Positions 17,125 to 25,505 of a stretch of DNA of 64,000 bases are shown in pieces. The translations under genes were made by a program, and so were the position numbers. The stretch spans positions 23,114 through 87,113 of the forward strand of contig JBDRKE010000033.1 in assembly GCA_043814315.1 (NCBI GenBank), read 5' to 3'. The notes under the pieces are model-generated. The model was not told where the DNA came from and searched no databases. It saw only the letters and a program-made list of their open reading frames with translations. Position 1 is the stretch's first letter. Every line of letters starts with the position of its first letter. The DNA is from JBDRKE01 sp043814315. Its GTDB lineage: Bacteria; Omnitrophota; Gorgyraeia; Gygaellales; Profunditerraquicolaceae.

Positions 17125-17743
17125 AAAAATCGAATCCTTGATCAAAAACTGGAAGAAGAGAAATATAGAGGGATTGTATTGCCGCGATAAAAAGGAAGCG
17201 GCGGATAAAATACTGGAACTTATTCCAGTGCCTGTGACCGTGGGTTTTTCCGGTTCAAAAACCCTGGAACAATTAGGTATTGTAAAGTTATTGGAGTCGA
17301 GAGGAAATAAAGTGTTCAATCCGTATCAACCGAAGATAACCCGGCAGGAGAGCCTGGAATTAAGAAAGCGGGGGGCTGGAGCCGACTGCTATCTTGCCAG
17401 TGCCAATGCTATCTCCGAGAAGGCTGAGATAGTGTTTTTTAGTGCTTATGGAAACAGGACGGCAGGCATCTCTTATGCTAAAAAGGTCATTGTGGTCTGC
17501 GGAACAAATAAACTTGCCCCTAATTTAGAACAAGCCTTAAAGCGGGCAAGGGAGTTTGCAACGCCCCTAAATTGTAAACGGCTGGAGTGGAATACGCCTT
17601 GCGTTAAAGACGGGGTCTGTCGTAGCGATATTTGTCTGTGGCCTGATTATAAGCGAATGTGCTGCCAGGTCCTCGTGATAGAAGCTGAAATCGATTCCCA
17701 GCGCTTGAAAGTGATTCTGGTAGATGAAAGCCTGGGTTTTTAG
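17117..17743 (+). CDS. LUD-domain (DUF162) lactate-utilization-like protein
   Basis: A 208-aa protein. VTVGFSGSKTLEQLGIVKLL and ADCYLASANAISEKAEIVF are typical of the LUD domain of LutB/LutC and related short DUF162 proteins. The C terminus has a cysteine cluster (CVKDGVCRSDICLWPDYKRMC) that may bind metal. It starts at TTG 17117 inside pncB. Substrate unknown; lutA/lutB partners are absent here. Confidence 0.82.
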   Translation: MDKKIESLIKNWKKRNIEGLYCRDKKEAADKILELIPVPVTVGFSGSKTLEQLGIVKLLESRGNKVFNPYQPKITRQESLELRKRGAGADCYLASANAISEKAEIVFFSAYGNRTAGISYAKKVIVVCGTNKLAPNLEQALKRAREFATPLNCKRLEWNTPCVKDGVCRSDICLWPDYKRMCCQVLVIEAEIDSQRLKVILVDESLGF

Positions 17744-17757
17744 AAAAATAAGCCACC

Positions 17758-17785
17758 TTGAAAAAACATAAAACAAGACTATAAT
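17758..17785 (+). promoter_or_regulatory. Promoter giving a nearly leaderless transcript
   Basis: TTGAAA (17758-17763), 16 bp, TATAAT (17780-17785). The ATG at 17794 is 8 nt beyond the -10 box, so the mRNA would start at or within two bases of it; there is no ribosome site. Confidence 0.65.
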
Positions 17786-17793
17786 AGAACTCT

Positions 17794-18180
17794 ATGGAAA
17801 GACGTGTGAATTTTTATCAGGCGGTTGAAGAGATCTGCGCTGCGGATACGCGTTATAAGCCGGATAGCTACGAGTTCCTGATGCAGGCTTTGCATTTTAC
17901 GCAGGAGAGGCTTAACTGTAAAACCCACGTCTCGGGCCGCCAGCTGTTAGAAGGAATCCGCAAGTTCGTCATTGAGCAATACGGCCCTATGGCCAAGACA
18001 GTTTTAAAGCATTGGGGGATAACGCGCACGGAGGATTTCGGGAATATTGTCTTCAATATGGTCCATGAACGCCTGCTCTCCAGGACAGAAGAAGATTCCA
18101 TCGATGATTTCAAGGATGTCTATGATTTTGAGGTTGTTTTCGGGAATATCCTGCGTAACAGCGTGATCAAAGATACGTGA
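17794..18180 (+). CDS. Minf_1886-family protein
   Basis: A 128-aa soluble protein. YKPDSYEFLMQALHFTQ, HVSGRQLLEGIRKF, EQYGPMAKTVLKHWGI, EDFGNIVFNMV and DVYDFEVVF match a small uncharacterised family common in Planctomycetes, Verrucomicrobia and relatives. Function unknown. It has its own promoter and is followed within 20 bp by the MetE-like gene. Confidence 0.8.
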   Translation: MERRVNFYQAVEEICAADTRYKPDSYEFLMQALHFTQERLNCKTHVSGRQLLEGIRKFVIEQYGPMAKTVLKHWGITRTEDFGNIVFNMVHERLLSRTEEDSIDDFKDVYDFEVVFGNILRNSVIKDT

Positions 18181-18199
18181 AGGAGCAAAAGGAAAGAAT

Positions 18200-19243
18200 A
18201 TGGGCGGTTTGAAAGGTTTGGCTACGGGAATCGGAAGCCTTCCGTATACCGATATTAACGCCGCTTTGGACCTGGTTTTCAAATATTTCCCTGAGATTCC
18301 CTTCTGGCCGCAGCTGCCAAAGCTCAATGCGAGAGAAGGGATGGTGGCTCAGTTTAGCGAGAACCTTCCTTTCATGAGCATGGATGAAAACGGCCTGAGG
18401 TTTTCCACGCTTGAGACGCCGGATAAGGATAAAGTCTTAGAATCGTATTATGAGCATATCATCGCCCACGATATAGATTATTTCCAAATCAGCGAAAATT
18501 TTGCTTTAGGTTTGCATAAATTTTATCAAAGACTCGAAGAGGAGGATTTAAAGAACGTCATTTTTATCAAAGGCCATACCATCGGCCCCTTCACATTTTG
18601 CGCCAGCCTCGCTGATGATAAAGGGGGGGTACTCTTGCATGATACGATACTGATGCAGGCGGTGTTAAAGGGCCTCTCCATGAAGGCCGCCTGGCAGATA
18701 AACTCGCTCAGGAAATTCGGCAAGAAGATTATCCTGTTTATTGATGAACCGTATCTGGGGTGCTTTGGCTCTGCTTACACGCCTATCAACAGGGAAGAGG
18801 TGGTGAAGAAATTGACGGAATTTACAGAGCCTCTGAAATCAGATGACGTTTTGTTAGGGGTGCACTGCTGCGGCAATACGGATTGGTCGATGTTAATGGA
18901 AGTGCGGCATCTGGATATCATCAGTTTTGATGCCTTTGATTTTCTGGACCGGATGGTCCTTTATGCGGATTATCTTAAGGCCTTTTTTGGCCGCCAAGGG
19001 ATATTGTGCTGGGGGATTGTGCCTACGCAGTTATTCTCGGGCCTTGAGACCGCGGAAGTTTTAATCAGAAAGTTAAAAGGGGGCGTCAATAGCCTGGTTC
19101 AGAAGGGCCTGGAAGAAAACGTATTATTTGAAAACATGCTGATCAGCCCCAGTTGCGGGCTCGGTACTTTCACTCCGGAAAAAGCGCAGAAAATTTTAAC
19201 CCTGCTTTCCGAAGTCTCTTTTTTGATTAAGAAATACTACTAA
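18200..19243 (+). CDS. MetE-C/uroporphyrinogen-decarboxylase-like protein
   Basis: A 347-aa TIM-barrel protein. GLATGIGSLPYTD at the N terminus, GVHCCGNTDWSMLM (His/Cys zinc-ligand region) and LISPSCGLGTFTPEKA at the C terminus correspond to the catalytic half of cobalamin-independent methionine synthase and its UROD-superfamily relatives. It lacks the MetE N-terminal barrel, so it may use a corrinoid protein as methyl donor. AAGGAG precedes the ATG. Substrate uncertain. Confidence 0.75.
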   Translation: MGGLKGLATGIGSLPYTDINAALDLVFKYFPEIPFWPQLPKLNAREGMVAQFSENLPFMSMDENGLRFSTLETPDKDKVLESYYEHIIAHDIDYFQISENFALGLHKFYQRLEEEDLKNVIFIKGHTIGPFTFCASLADDKGGVLLHDTILMQAVLKGLSMKAAWQINSLRKFGKKIILFIDEPYLGCFGSAYTPINREEVVKKLTEFTEPLKSDDVLLGVHCCGNTDWSMLMEVRHLDIISFDAFDFLDRMVLYADYLKAFFGRQGILCWGIVPTQLFSGLETAEVLIRKLKGGVNSLVQKGLEENVLFENMLISPSCGLGTFTPEKAQKILTLLSEVSFLIKKYY

Positions 19244-19254
19244 AAATAATTTAT

Positions 19255-19283
19255 TTGACAAACCTGCCCAAAAATACTATCAT
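19255..19283 (+). promoter_or_regulatory. Promoter of the 2-oxoacid oxidoreductase operon
   Basis: TTGACA (19255-19260), 17 bp, TATCAT (19278-19283). A clear ribosome site (AAGGAG) follows before the ATG at 19321. Confidence 0.75.
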
Positions 19284-19320
19284 AGATAAATCTTTTGTTA
19301 TTTATAAGGAGCCTTAAGGA

Positions 19321-19863
19321 ATGAAAGAGATACGCATCCATGCCCGTGCCGGCCAGGGAGCTATCACCACTGCAGCGCTGCTTGGGCTTACCTACTTTAA
19401 AGAAGGGATGTATCCTTATGCCTTCCCGCATTTCGGAGCGGCAAGGATGGGCGCTCCTATGAATGCGTTTGTGCGCATAGACTCTAAGCCGGTCAGGACC
19501 CGCAGCCAGATCTACAAACCGGATTATGTGCTTATTGTGGACTCCACCTTAATGAGGGGATACAACTGTTTTTCCGGATTAAAAGAGGAGGGGGTGGCTT
19601 TAATTGATGGGAAGCCCGACCTTGAAATCCCTAAGCTCAATGCAAAACAAAAGGCTTTTGTGGTGCCTGCTACTGAAATTGCCCTTAAAACGATAGGCAG
19701 GCCTCTGGGCAATACGACTCTGGTCGGAGCGTTTGCTGCGGCAACCGGTGAAATAAAGCTGGAAACGCTTATAGAAGTCATTAAAGCGAGATTTTCAGGC
19801 AAGGTCCAGGAAGGCAACATCCAGGCAGCGCAACAGGGGTATGAGTTTATAAAAAAGCAATAA
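19321..19863 (+). CDS. 2-oxoacid:ferredoxin oxidoreductase, gamma subunit
   Basis: A 180-aa subunit. IRIHARAGQGAITTAALLG, PYAFPHFGAARMGAPMNAF and VRTRSQIYKPDYVL match PorC/VorC gamma chains. It closes the reaction 2-oxoacid + CoA + oxidised ferredoxin to acyl-CoA + CO2 in the cytoplasm. First gene of a gamma-delta-alpha-beta operon, the order usual in archaea and anaerobic bacteria. Whether pyruvate or branched-chain 2-oxoacids are used is not decidable by eye. Confidence 0.9.
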   Translation: MKEIRIHARAGQGAITTAALLGLTYFKEGMYPYAFPHFGAARMGAPMNAFVRIDSKPVRTRSQIYKPDYVLIVDSTLMRGYNCFSGLKEEGVALIDGKPDLEIPKLNAKQKAFVVPATEIALKTIGRPLGNTTLVGAFAAATGEIKLETLIEVIKARFSGKVQEGNIQAAQQGYEFIKKQ

Positions 19864-19920
19864 AATGATTACACAGATTTTTAAAAGCAGATTACACAGA
19901 TTAAATCTACGTAAAGAAAA

Positions 19921-20193
19921 ATGTTTGGGCCGTTGATTGTTAAGCCGCAAAAAAGCAAAGGGGATAAAACCGGAGCCTGGAGGGTGCAGTTAAGGCCCGA
20001 TTACTTAAGAAAGAACTGCATCGCCTGCAGGATGTGCGTGCAGGTGTGCCCCGAAGGCTGCGTGCAGGGCAAAGAGAAGAATAGTTTTATGTGCGATTAT
20101 AATTATTGTAAAGGCTGCGGCCTTTGCTCCCTTATCTGCCCTAAAAACGATATCGTCATGGTAGAAGAGGGTTCAGGAGAAGAAAAGAAGTGA
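19921..20193 (+). CDS. 2-oxoacid:ferredoxin oxidoreductase, delta subunit (2x[4Fe-4S])
   Basis: A 90-aa ferredoxin-like subunit with two cluster motifs: CIACRMCVQVCPEGC and CKGCGLCSLICPKND. It carries electrons between the beta subunit and free ferredoxin. The gap from the gamma gene (57 bp) contains a short repeat of TTACACAGATT words. Confidence 0.9.
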   Translation: MFGPLIVKPQKSKGDKTGAWRVQLRPDYLRKNCIACRMCVQVCPEGCVQGKEKNSFMCDYNYCKGCGLCSLICPKNDIVMVEEGSGEEKK

Positions 20194-20247
20194 ATCCCGT
20201 TAGAAATTGGAATTTTAACGGGGACAAGAAGGGATTTCTAACGGGAT
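20194..20247 (+). promoter_or_regulatory. Perfect 14-bp hairpin covering the alpha-subunit start codon
   Basis: Arms 20194-20207 and 20234-20247 are perfect complements (ATCCCGTTAGAAAT and its reverse). The right arm includes the first two bases of the ATG at 20246, and AAGAAGGG, the only Shine-Dalgarno-like run, lies in the loop. Sequestering of the start in mRNA is likely; regulation is inference. Confidence 0.7.
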
Positions 20248-21433
20248 GAAAGATTTCTTAGAGGGTTCTCGGGCGGTTGCCGAGACCGTGAAACTTTGTA
20301 AGCCGGGGGTGATTTCCGCTTACCCCATTACGCCCCAGACGCACATCGTCGAAGAATTAGCCAAGATGGTGGCTAACGGCGAATTAGGCTCTTCGTTTGT
20401 CAATGTGGAGAGCGAGCATTCCGCTGCCTCCGTGGTCCTGGGAGGGGTAGCTGCAGGCGTGCGTTCTTACACGGCGACCAGCTCACAAGGCCTGCTTTAT
20501 ATGGGAGAGGTGATTTTTAATATCGCGGGGATGCGCCTGCCGCTCGTTCTGACTTGTGCCAACAGGGCTATCTCAGCCCCCATCAATATTTGGAACGACC
20601 AGCAGGATTCCGTATCGCTGCGGGATGCCGGATGGATACAGTTGTATGCGGAGAATATCCAGGAAACAGTTGACCTTCATCTTATGGCCTATCGCATCAG
20701 CGAAGACAAGTCTATGATGCTTCCGGTGATGGTGTGCATGGATGGTTTCATTTTAACGCATGGCATGGAGGCCGTGGATATTCCTGAACAGGATAAGGCG
20801 GATAAGTTCCTGCCTGCTTACAAACCTCTCTATAAGCTTGATCCTGCCGCGCCTTTGACTATGGGGTTGCTGGCAGACCCTGATTATTACATGGAAACAC
20901 GTTTTGCCATTCAGGAGACCCTGAAGGCAGCCTTAAATTTTATCCCTAAGGTCAGCCAGGAATTTAAAAGCGTTTTCGGCCGGGATTATAAAGATTGTTT
21001 AATAGAAGAGTATGGCACCAGGGATGCCCAGAAGGTGATTGTGGCCATGGGTTCTGTCTGCGGCACCATCAAGGAAGTGGTGGACCAGATGCGGCAGAAA
21101 GGTAAAAAGGTCGGTTTGTTAAAGATTGTCTCTTACCGGCCGTTTCCTTACGCGCAGGTTTATCAGGCACTCAAGAATGTGCCGCAGGTTGCGGTATTAG
21201 ATAAAGCCGTTTCTTTGGGGGCATGGCCTCCTTTAGCCGTGGAGATCAAGGCCGCCTTCTGCGGAAAAAAGAAGGCGCCTAAGGCCGTTGGTTCTTTTGT
21301 CGCAGGTTTAGGCGGCAGGGATATAACGCTTGATTCGATAAGGGAGATATTCAGAAGGCTCACGCAAAAAGAAATCAACTGGGAGTTTATCGATTTAAAA
21401 CCCGAGTTGCTCAGGGAGGAATATGGAGAATAG
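20246..21433 (+). CDS. 2-oxoacid:ferredoxin oxidoreductase, alpha subunit
   Basis: A 395-aa subunit. GVISAYPITPQTHIVEEL, FVNVESEHSAASVVLG, TATSSQGLLYMGEV and MRLPLVLTCANRA are the typical PorA blocks; a pyrimidine-binding and transketolase C-like domain follows. It pairs with the beta subunit around thiamine diphosphate. It overlaps the beta gene by 11 bp. Its start codon lies in a perfect hairpin. Confidence 0.92.
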   Translation: MKDFLEGSRAVAETVKLCKPGVISAYPITPQTHIVEELAKMVANGELGSSFVNVESEHSAASVVLGGVAAGVRSYTATSSQGLLYMGEVIFNIAGMRLPLVLTCANRAISAPINIWNDQQDSVSLRDAGWIQLYAENIQETVDLHLMAYRISEDKSMMLPVMVCMDGFILTHGMEAVDIPEQDKADKFLPAYKPLYKLDPAAPLTMGLLADPDYYMETRFAIQETLKAALNFIPKVSQEFKSVFGRDYKDCLIEEYGTRDAQKVIVAMGSVCGTIKEVVDQMRQKGKKVGLLKIVSYRPFPYAQVYQALKNVPQVAVLDKAVSLGAWPPLAVEIKAAFCGKKKAPKAVGSFVAGLGGRDITLDSIREIFRRLTQKEINWEFIDLKPELLREEYGE

Positions 21434-22919
21434 AGTTTTGTTTAAACCGGGCCATACCGCATGTGCGGGTTGCGGCCAGTCTTTGGCTGCCCGTTTAGTC
21501 TTAGAAGCAGCCGGCCCCAATACCATCGTGGTGAATAATACGGGCTGCCTGGAGGTGTTTTCCACAAAATATCCGGAATCCGCATGGGGCGTGCCCTGGA
21601 TTCACTCTCTGTTCGAGAATGCCGCGGCTGTGGCTTCGGGAGTTGAATCCGCCTTGATTTATTTAGGTAAGAAAGAGGGGATTAATGTTATTGCCCAGGC
21701 AGGTGACGGTGGTACTGCGGACATAGGCCTGCAGGCTTTATCCGGCATGTTGGAGCGGGGGCATGATATTTTATACGTCTGTTACGACAATGAGGCCTAT
21801 ATGAATTGTTTAAGCATATCCTCTTCAGTCATGACAAAAGAGGGTCTTAAAAGAATAACAGAAATAAAAATTGGTGACGAAATTTGTGCTTTTGACCAAA
21901 ATAACCATCAGATGGTCATAAAGAAATGTAGTGGAGTATTTGATAATGGTAGAAAAGAAGTATTTGAGCTCAAGACCCTCTATTATTCTATAAAGGCAAC
22001 AGCCAATCATCCCTTTTTGGTTTTACAGAGAAATGAAAAAGGAGGGCATAGCAGTTTAGTTTGGAAGATGCTTAAGGATGTGGATATAGCGACTGGTGAT
22101 AGAGTTGTAACATTAAAAAGCATGAATGACGATACTCCTTTTCGTTTCCTAGACTTGCATAAAAGAATGTCCGTCAGTAAAATATCCACTTTTCTTCCAC
22201 AGGAACAAAAAGAGAAATTTGTTGGAGGTTTGATGCTGGCTGAAGAAGAGTTCTTGCCAGATAATAAATTTTTCCAGACTGAAGAAGTATTAAGCATAAA
22301 GTCAAAAGGAGTGGAGCCAACTTTAGATTTAAGGATAGAAGAGGAGCATAATTTTATTGCCGATGGCATCGTCGTTCATAACACGGGCATTCAACGCAGC
22401 GGCCTCACCCCTTTTCATTCCGCGACAACGACAAGCCCCTTTGGCCGTCAATCCTTTGGAAACATCCGGCCTAAAAAACCTATGCCTGAAATTGCCCTGG
22501 CGCACGGCATCCCTTATGTGGCCACGACCTCTGCGGGCTTCATGCAGGATTTGCAGAGAAAAGTCAAAAAGGCCCTTTCTATCAAAGGCCCCAAATACCT
22601 GCAGATTCATGTCCCTTGTCCTTTGGGCTGGAGGCATGAGCCAAATCTAACGCTGGCCGTGGCAAAATGTGCGGTTGAGACGGGCCTTTATCCTTTAATT
22701 GAATATGAAGGAGGCGCCCTTGTGTCCCGTCGGCAGATAACACCGAAACCCGTTCAGGAGTATCTGAAAGTTCAGGGCAGATTCAAGCACCTCTTGAATG
22801 CGCCCGAGGAGATCAGGAAGATCCAGGAAATAGCGGATCATAATATCGAGAAGTACGGACTAAGTGAAAAATCACAAATTCCAAATTCCAAATCACAAAC
22901 AAATCCTAATACCCAATGA
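21423..22919 (+). CDS. 2-oxoacid:ferredoxin oxidoreductase, beta subunit with mini-intein
   Basis: The 498-aa precursor holds a beta subunit split by an intein. The first extein (residues 1-128) has HTACAGCGQSLAARL, GCLEVFSTKYP and AQAGDGGTADIGLQAL, the thiamine-diphosphate binding half. The second extein resumes with TGIQRSGLTPFHSAT and ends near residue 480. Joined, the exteins read YDNEAYMN-TGIQRSG, the uninterrupted family sequence. The last ~15 residues (SQIPNSKSQTNPNTQ) are encoded by an intergenic AT-rich repeat and are probably not part of the ancestral protein. Confidence 0.93.
   Translation: MENRVLFKPGHTACAGCGQSLAARLVLEAAGPNTIVVNNTGCLEVFSTKYPESAWGVPWIHSLFENAAAVASGVESALIYLGKKEGINVIAQAGDGGTADIGLQALSGMLERGHDILYVCYDNEAYMNCLSISSSVMTKEGLKRITEIKIGDEICAFDQNNHQMVIKKCSGVFDNGRKEVFELKTLYYSIKATANHPFLVLQRNEKGGHSSLVWKMLKDVDIATGDRVVTLKSMNDDTPFRFLDLHKRMSVSKISTFLPQEQKEKFVGGLMLAEEEFLPDNKFFQTEEVLSIKSKGVEPTLDLRIEEEHNFIADGIVVHNTGIQRSGLTPFHSATTTSPFGRQSFGNIRPKKPMPEIALAHGIPYVATTSAGFMQDLQRKVKKALSIKGPKYLQIHVPCPLGWRHEPNLTLAVAKCAVETGLYPLIEYEGGALVSRRQITPKPVQEYLKVQGRFKHLLNAPEEIRKIQEIADHNIEKYGLSEKSQIPNSKSQTNPNTQ
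21807..22382 (+). mobile_element. Mini-intein (192 aa) in the beta subunit
   Basis: It starts at Cys (CLSISSSVMTKEGLKRITE, block A), has block B at KATANHPFLVLQ, and ends with block F/G HNFIADGIVVHN before the +1 Thr. These are the residues needed for splicing (Cys1, TxxH, His-Asn, Thr+1). At 192 residues it has no LAGLIDADG endonuclease, so it can splice but not home by itself. Its DNA is more AT-rich than the exteins. Confidence 0.93.
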
Positions 22920-23037
22920 CCAAAATTCCAAACTTAAAGTCAAAAACAAATAAATTTGGGCATTGTAATTTTGGTATTGTTTATTGTTTGTAATTTGTGT
23001 ATTGTGATTTGTGGTTTGACTTAAAGGAGGTGTTGAA
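22868..23037. repeat. Quasi-palindromic A/C-word and G/T-word intergenic repeat
   Basis: The left half is built from words such as CAAATTCC, AAATCACAAA and CAAACAAATCC; the right half from their complements (GTTTGTAATTTGTG, GTGATTTGTGG). The two halves can fold into a long imperfect hairpin. It begins inside the porB 3' end. The ribosome site AAGGAGG of the ferritin gene follows directly. Confidence 0.7.
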
Positions 23038-23039
23038 AA

Positions 23040-23519
23040 ATGGGTAAACAAGCAAGAGCCATAGTGGACTTGAGCCTCAAAGACCTGGTCAAAGACCTGA
23101 ATAAGGCCTATTGCGATGAATGGTTGGCGTTTTACCTCTATTGGCATATGGCCCAAACCGTTTCCGGGCGCGCCTATGAGGATATATCAGAGATGCTGAA
23201 CAAAATCGCCAAGGACGAATTAGAGCATGCCGGGGAACTGGCGGATTTAATCACTAAGCTGGGGGATGTGCCTATCGCTAACCCCATGGATTTAGAGAAA
23301 GGCGCTAACTCTCCTTATCTTATGCCGCCCAAGAATACCGCAGATATCAACAGGATTATCCGCATCGTGACCGAAGCCGAAGCCGGGGCCATCGAAGTCT
23401 ACAATAAGATCGCTAAAAAAACGTTAGGCAAGGACAATGTTACGTATCAGCTCGTCACGCATATACTCTCCGAGGAAGTCAGCCACGAAGAGATGTTTGA
23501 GAATTTGATGGAAAGATAA
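23040..23519 (+). CDS. Ferritin-like (bacterioferritin/DPS-type) protein
   Basis: A 159-aa four-helix protein. Metal ligands appear as DEWLAFYLYW, KDELEHAGELADLI, VTEAEAGAIEVYNKI and LSEEVSHEEMFENLM, the E...ExxH...E...ExxH spacing of ferritin-like diiron sites. Likely iron storage or peroxide protection in the cytoplasm. A strong AAAGGAGGT precedes the ATG. With the ferredoxin next to it and the oxidoreductase before it, it fits protection of an iron-sulfur enzyme system. Confidence 0.88.
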   Translation: MGKQARAIVDLSLKDLVKDLNKAYCDEWLAFYLYWHMAQTVSGRAYEDISEMLNKIAKDELEHAGELADLITKLGDVPIANPMDLEKGANSPYLMPPKNTADINRIIRIVTEAEAGAIEVYNKIAKKTLGKDNVTYQLVTHILSEEVSHEEMFENLMER

Positions 23520-23620
23520 TACGGAAAAATCCAAAATCCAAAACTATTTGAGATTTTGAAATTAGGATTTGTTTGGTAGTATTGGTATTATTTGAAATTG
23601 GGATTTCTCAGTTGAAAAAG
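23520..23620. repeat. Quasi-palindromic AAATCC/GGATTT intergenic repeat
   Basis: CCAAAATCCAAAAC words on the left face GGATTTG and GGGATTT words on the right, the same style as at 22868-23037. No gene is visible. Confidence 0.65.
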
Positions 23621-23634
23621 GAGGTTTAACAGAG

Positions 23635-23817
23635 ATGTCTAAGGTAACAGTGGATGCTTCTGCCTGTGTGGGTTGCGGCCTGTGCGAGCAATCATGCCCT
23701 GAGGTCTTTGAGGTTCAGGGGGATGGTATCGCCCATGTGAAATCGCAAACCTGTGCCACCTGTAATCTGAAGGAAATAGCCGAGCAATGCCCGGTGAATT
23801 GCATAAAGGTAAGTTGA
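23635..23817 (+). CDS. Ferredoxin, single [4Fe-4S]
   Basis: A 60-aa protein with CVGCGLCEQSCPEVF near the N terminus and CPVNCIKV at the end, the ligand layout of Thermotoga-type monocluster ferredoxins with an extra cysteine pair. Likely the electron acceptor of the nearby oxidoreductase. AAAGGAGG precedes the ATG. Confidence 0.92.
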   Translation: MSKVTVDASACVGCGLCEQSCPEVFEVQGDGIAHVKSQTCATCNLKEIAEQCPVNCIKVS

Positions 23818-23823
23818 GCTTTA

Positions 23824-25209
23824 TCAGAAGGCTTTTCTTTTTAATTCAGCTACGAATTGAGCAAAGAATATCTGCTTCTTCTGCAAGAGTAATGTCTGGC
23901 TGAATTCTTCCTTTTCGCTCTCAAATTTTTTCTCGTCAATCGGGGTCCTGCTTTTAGTCTTAATGATAAAAAAGCCCATGGGCAAGCTCAGAATCTCACT
24001 GAATTCTTCCTCTTTCAAGGGTTTTGCCGCCATCCAGAGTTGATCCGAAGCCCCTATCCCTTCGATGTAGCTTCCGTATTTGAAGTTATCGGTAGAGCCG
24101 CTTTTGAGCCCGCATTCCTTAGCGGTTTCTTCAAAATTGGCCTGATTTTTTAACTTCTCCAGGCACTCTTGCGCCTTGTTTCTGGCTATTTTTGTGGATT
24201 CATCTTTAATGTATAATTCTTTGGCTTTTTCCTTGGCCTCCCTAAAATCAGGAATAAAGGTTTCCTTTCTCTCCTTGAGTTCTAATATATAATAGTTTTT
24301 GTCCATGCGAATGGGAGGCGAGAACTGCCCTACTTTTAACTTTGAAATAAGGGAGAGGATCTCGGTTGACCAGCCGATGCCGGGGATAGGGTCGGTTTGA
24401 GCGAACATCCCCGTTTCTTTTACGGAAGTTCCTAAATCCTGCGCTATTTTTTGCAGGCCCTCTTTCTTCTGAAGGCGCTTTGCGGCCTGGTTTATTTTTT
24501 CTTCCGTTTCAACCTCTATATAGTCCATGTTAAAGGAAACCGGCTGTTTGAAGCGCAAGGGGTTTTTCGTAAAATAATCTTTACTATTATCTTCTGTGGC
24601 GGATACGTCTTGGGCGAAATCTTCCGGCTTTGCGGCTATATAAGAAATACTGACTTCTTCATTGCTTCTTTCGTACTCTTTTTTTACCTCTTCGTCGGTA
24701 ACGCTGATTTTATCCGTCACTTGTTTATAGAGTTTAGAGAGGATGATATTCTGGCGGGCCTGTTCTTCAAAAACACGGGGTTGCGTGCGAAAGACATACT
24801 GGAGGATTTCCTCATAGGTTTTTTTATCGAATTTCCCGTTGTGCTGAAAAAAAGGCAAGTTTTGTAAGAATTTCACGACCTCTTTGTCACCGGCGGTGAT
24901 TTTACGCCTTTTGGCCTCGTAGAGCAGAAGAAGCCTTTCCCAGGCCGAAGCCTCGAGATTAAGCTGTTGCTCTACCTCGGGAAACTTATCTCCTAATTGC
25001 ATGATGACCGAGGCCTTTTCCGCTTGATAGGCATCCCGGAATTCTGAAAAAGAAACCTTTTTGCCGAACATCCTGCCTGCGAACGCTTCTTCTTCTTTGT
25101 TGCGTATGAGGCTGCCTGAGCCCCAGAGCACAAACGCGGGCACGATGATGGCGGCGAGGCCAATCCATATTTTCTTCGCGGTTTTCCTGTTTCGCAATAC
25201 TTTAAGCAT
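23824..25209 (-). CDS. SurA/PpiD-like periplasmic peptidyl-prolyl isomerase
   Basis: A 461-aa protein with one N-terminal membrane anchor (residues ~14-34) and a SurA_N-type helical chaperone domain (FSEFRDAYQAEK, LQNLPFFQHNGKFDKKTYEEI). The C-terminal half has a parvulin-like region (FAQTDPIPGIGWSTEILSLI, LPMGFFIIKTKSR). The layout is that of PpiD, which assists folding of outer-membrane proteins. It converges on the ferredoxin gene with only 6 bp between stops. Confidence 0.88.
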   Translation of the reverse strand: MLKVLRNRKTAKKIWIGLAAIIVPAFVLWGSGSLIRNKEEEAFAGRMFGKKVSFSEFRDAYQAEKASVIMQLGDKFPEVEQQLNLEASAWERLLLLYEAKRRKITAGDKEVVKFLQNLPFFQHNGKFDKKTYEEILQYVFRTQPRVFEEQARQNIILSKLYKQVTDKISVTDEEVKKEYERSNEEVSISYIAAKPEDFAQDVSATEDNSKDYFTKNPLRFKQPVSFNMDYIEVETEEKINQAAKRLQKKEGLQKIAQDLGTSVKETGMFAQTDPIPGIGWSTEILSLISKLKVGQFSPPIRMDKNYYILELKERKETFIPDFREAKEKAKELYIKDESTKIARNKAQECLEKLKNQANFEETAKECGLKSGSTDNFKYGSYIEGIGASDQLWMAAKPLKEEEFSEILSLPMGFFIIKTKSRTPIDEKKFESEKEEFSQTLLLQKKQIFFAQFVAELKRKAF

Positions 25210-25269
25210 ATACCCACTCCTTTTTAAGCCATTATAGTTTAAAATTTGAATAATGCAATTATTTTCATA

Positions 25270-25430
25270 GCCACGTTACGCTATATGCACAGATGATCAC
25301 TGATGAAGAGATACAGATGATCGCAGATATCCCTCTAAAGCGGATTTTATCTGAGATCATCTGCCGGTTTTAAAGGAAGGTTGTACGCGGATCTTTATCT
25401 GTGGCCATCTGTGTTTATTGTATATTCTAG
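25270..25430. repeat. CAGATGATC / GATCATCTG quasi-palindromic repeat
   Basis: Left words (ACAGATGATCACTGATG, ACAGATGATCGCAGAT) are complemented by right words (GAGATCATCTG, GGCCATCTGTG). No gene is visible in the 25210-25705 gap, which is otherwise the leader of the giant gene. Confidence 0.65.
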
Positions 25431-25449
25431 TAGTTAATGCAAATTTTCC

Positions 25450-25478
25450 TTGCAAATTGCTTAATTATATGTTATATT
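25450..25478 (+). promoter_or_regulatory. Candidate promoter of the giant-protein leader
   Basis: TTGCAA (25450-25455), 17 bp, TATATT (25473-25478). Transcription would start about 20 nt before the structured element. Confidence 0.55.
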
Positions 25479-25505
25479 TACTTAAATTGCACATTGTAGA
25501 CAATT

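Noticed and set aside
22357..22650. A 97-codon ORF overlapping the porB intein end on the plus strand
   Set aside because: It is a shadow frame of the porB coding sequence; no ribosome site and no recognisable protein.
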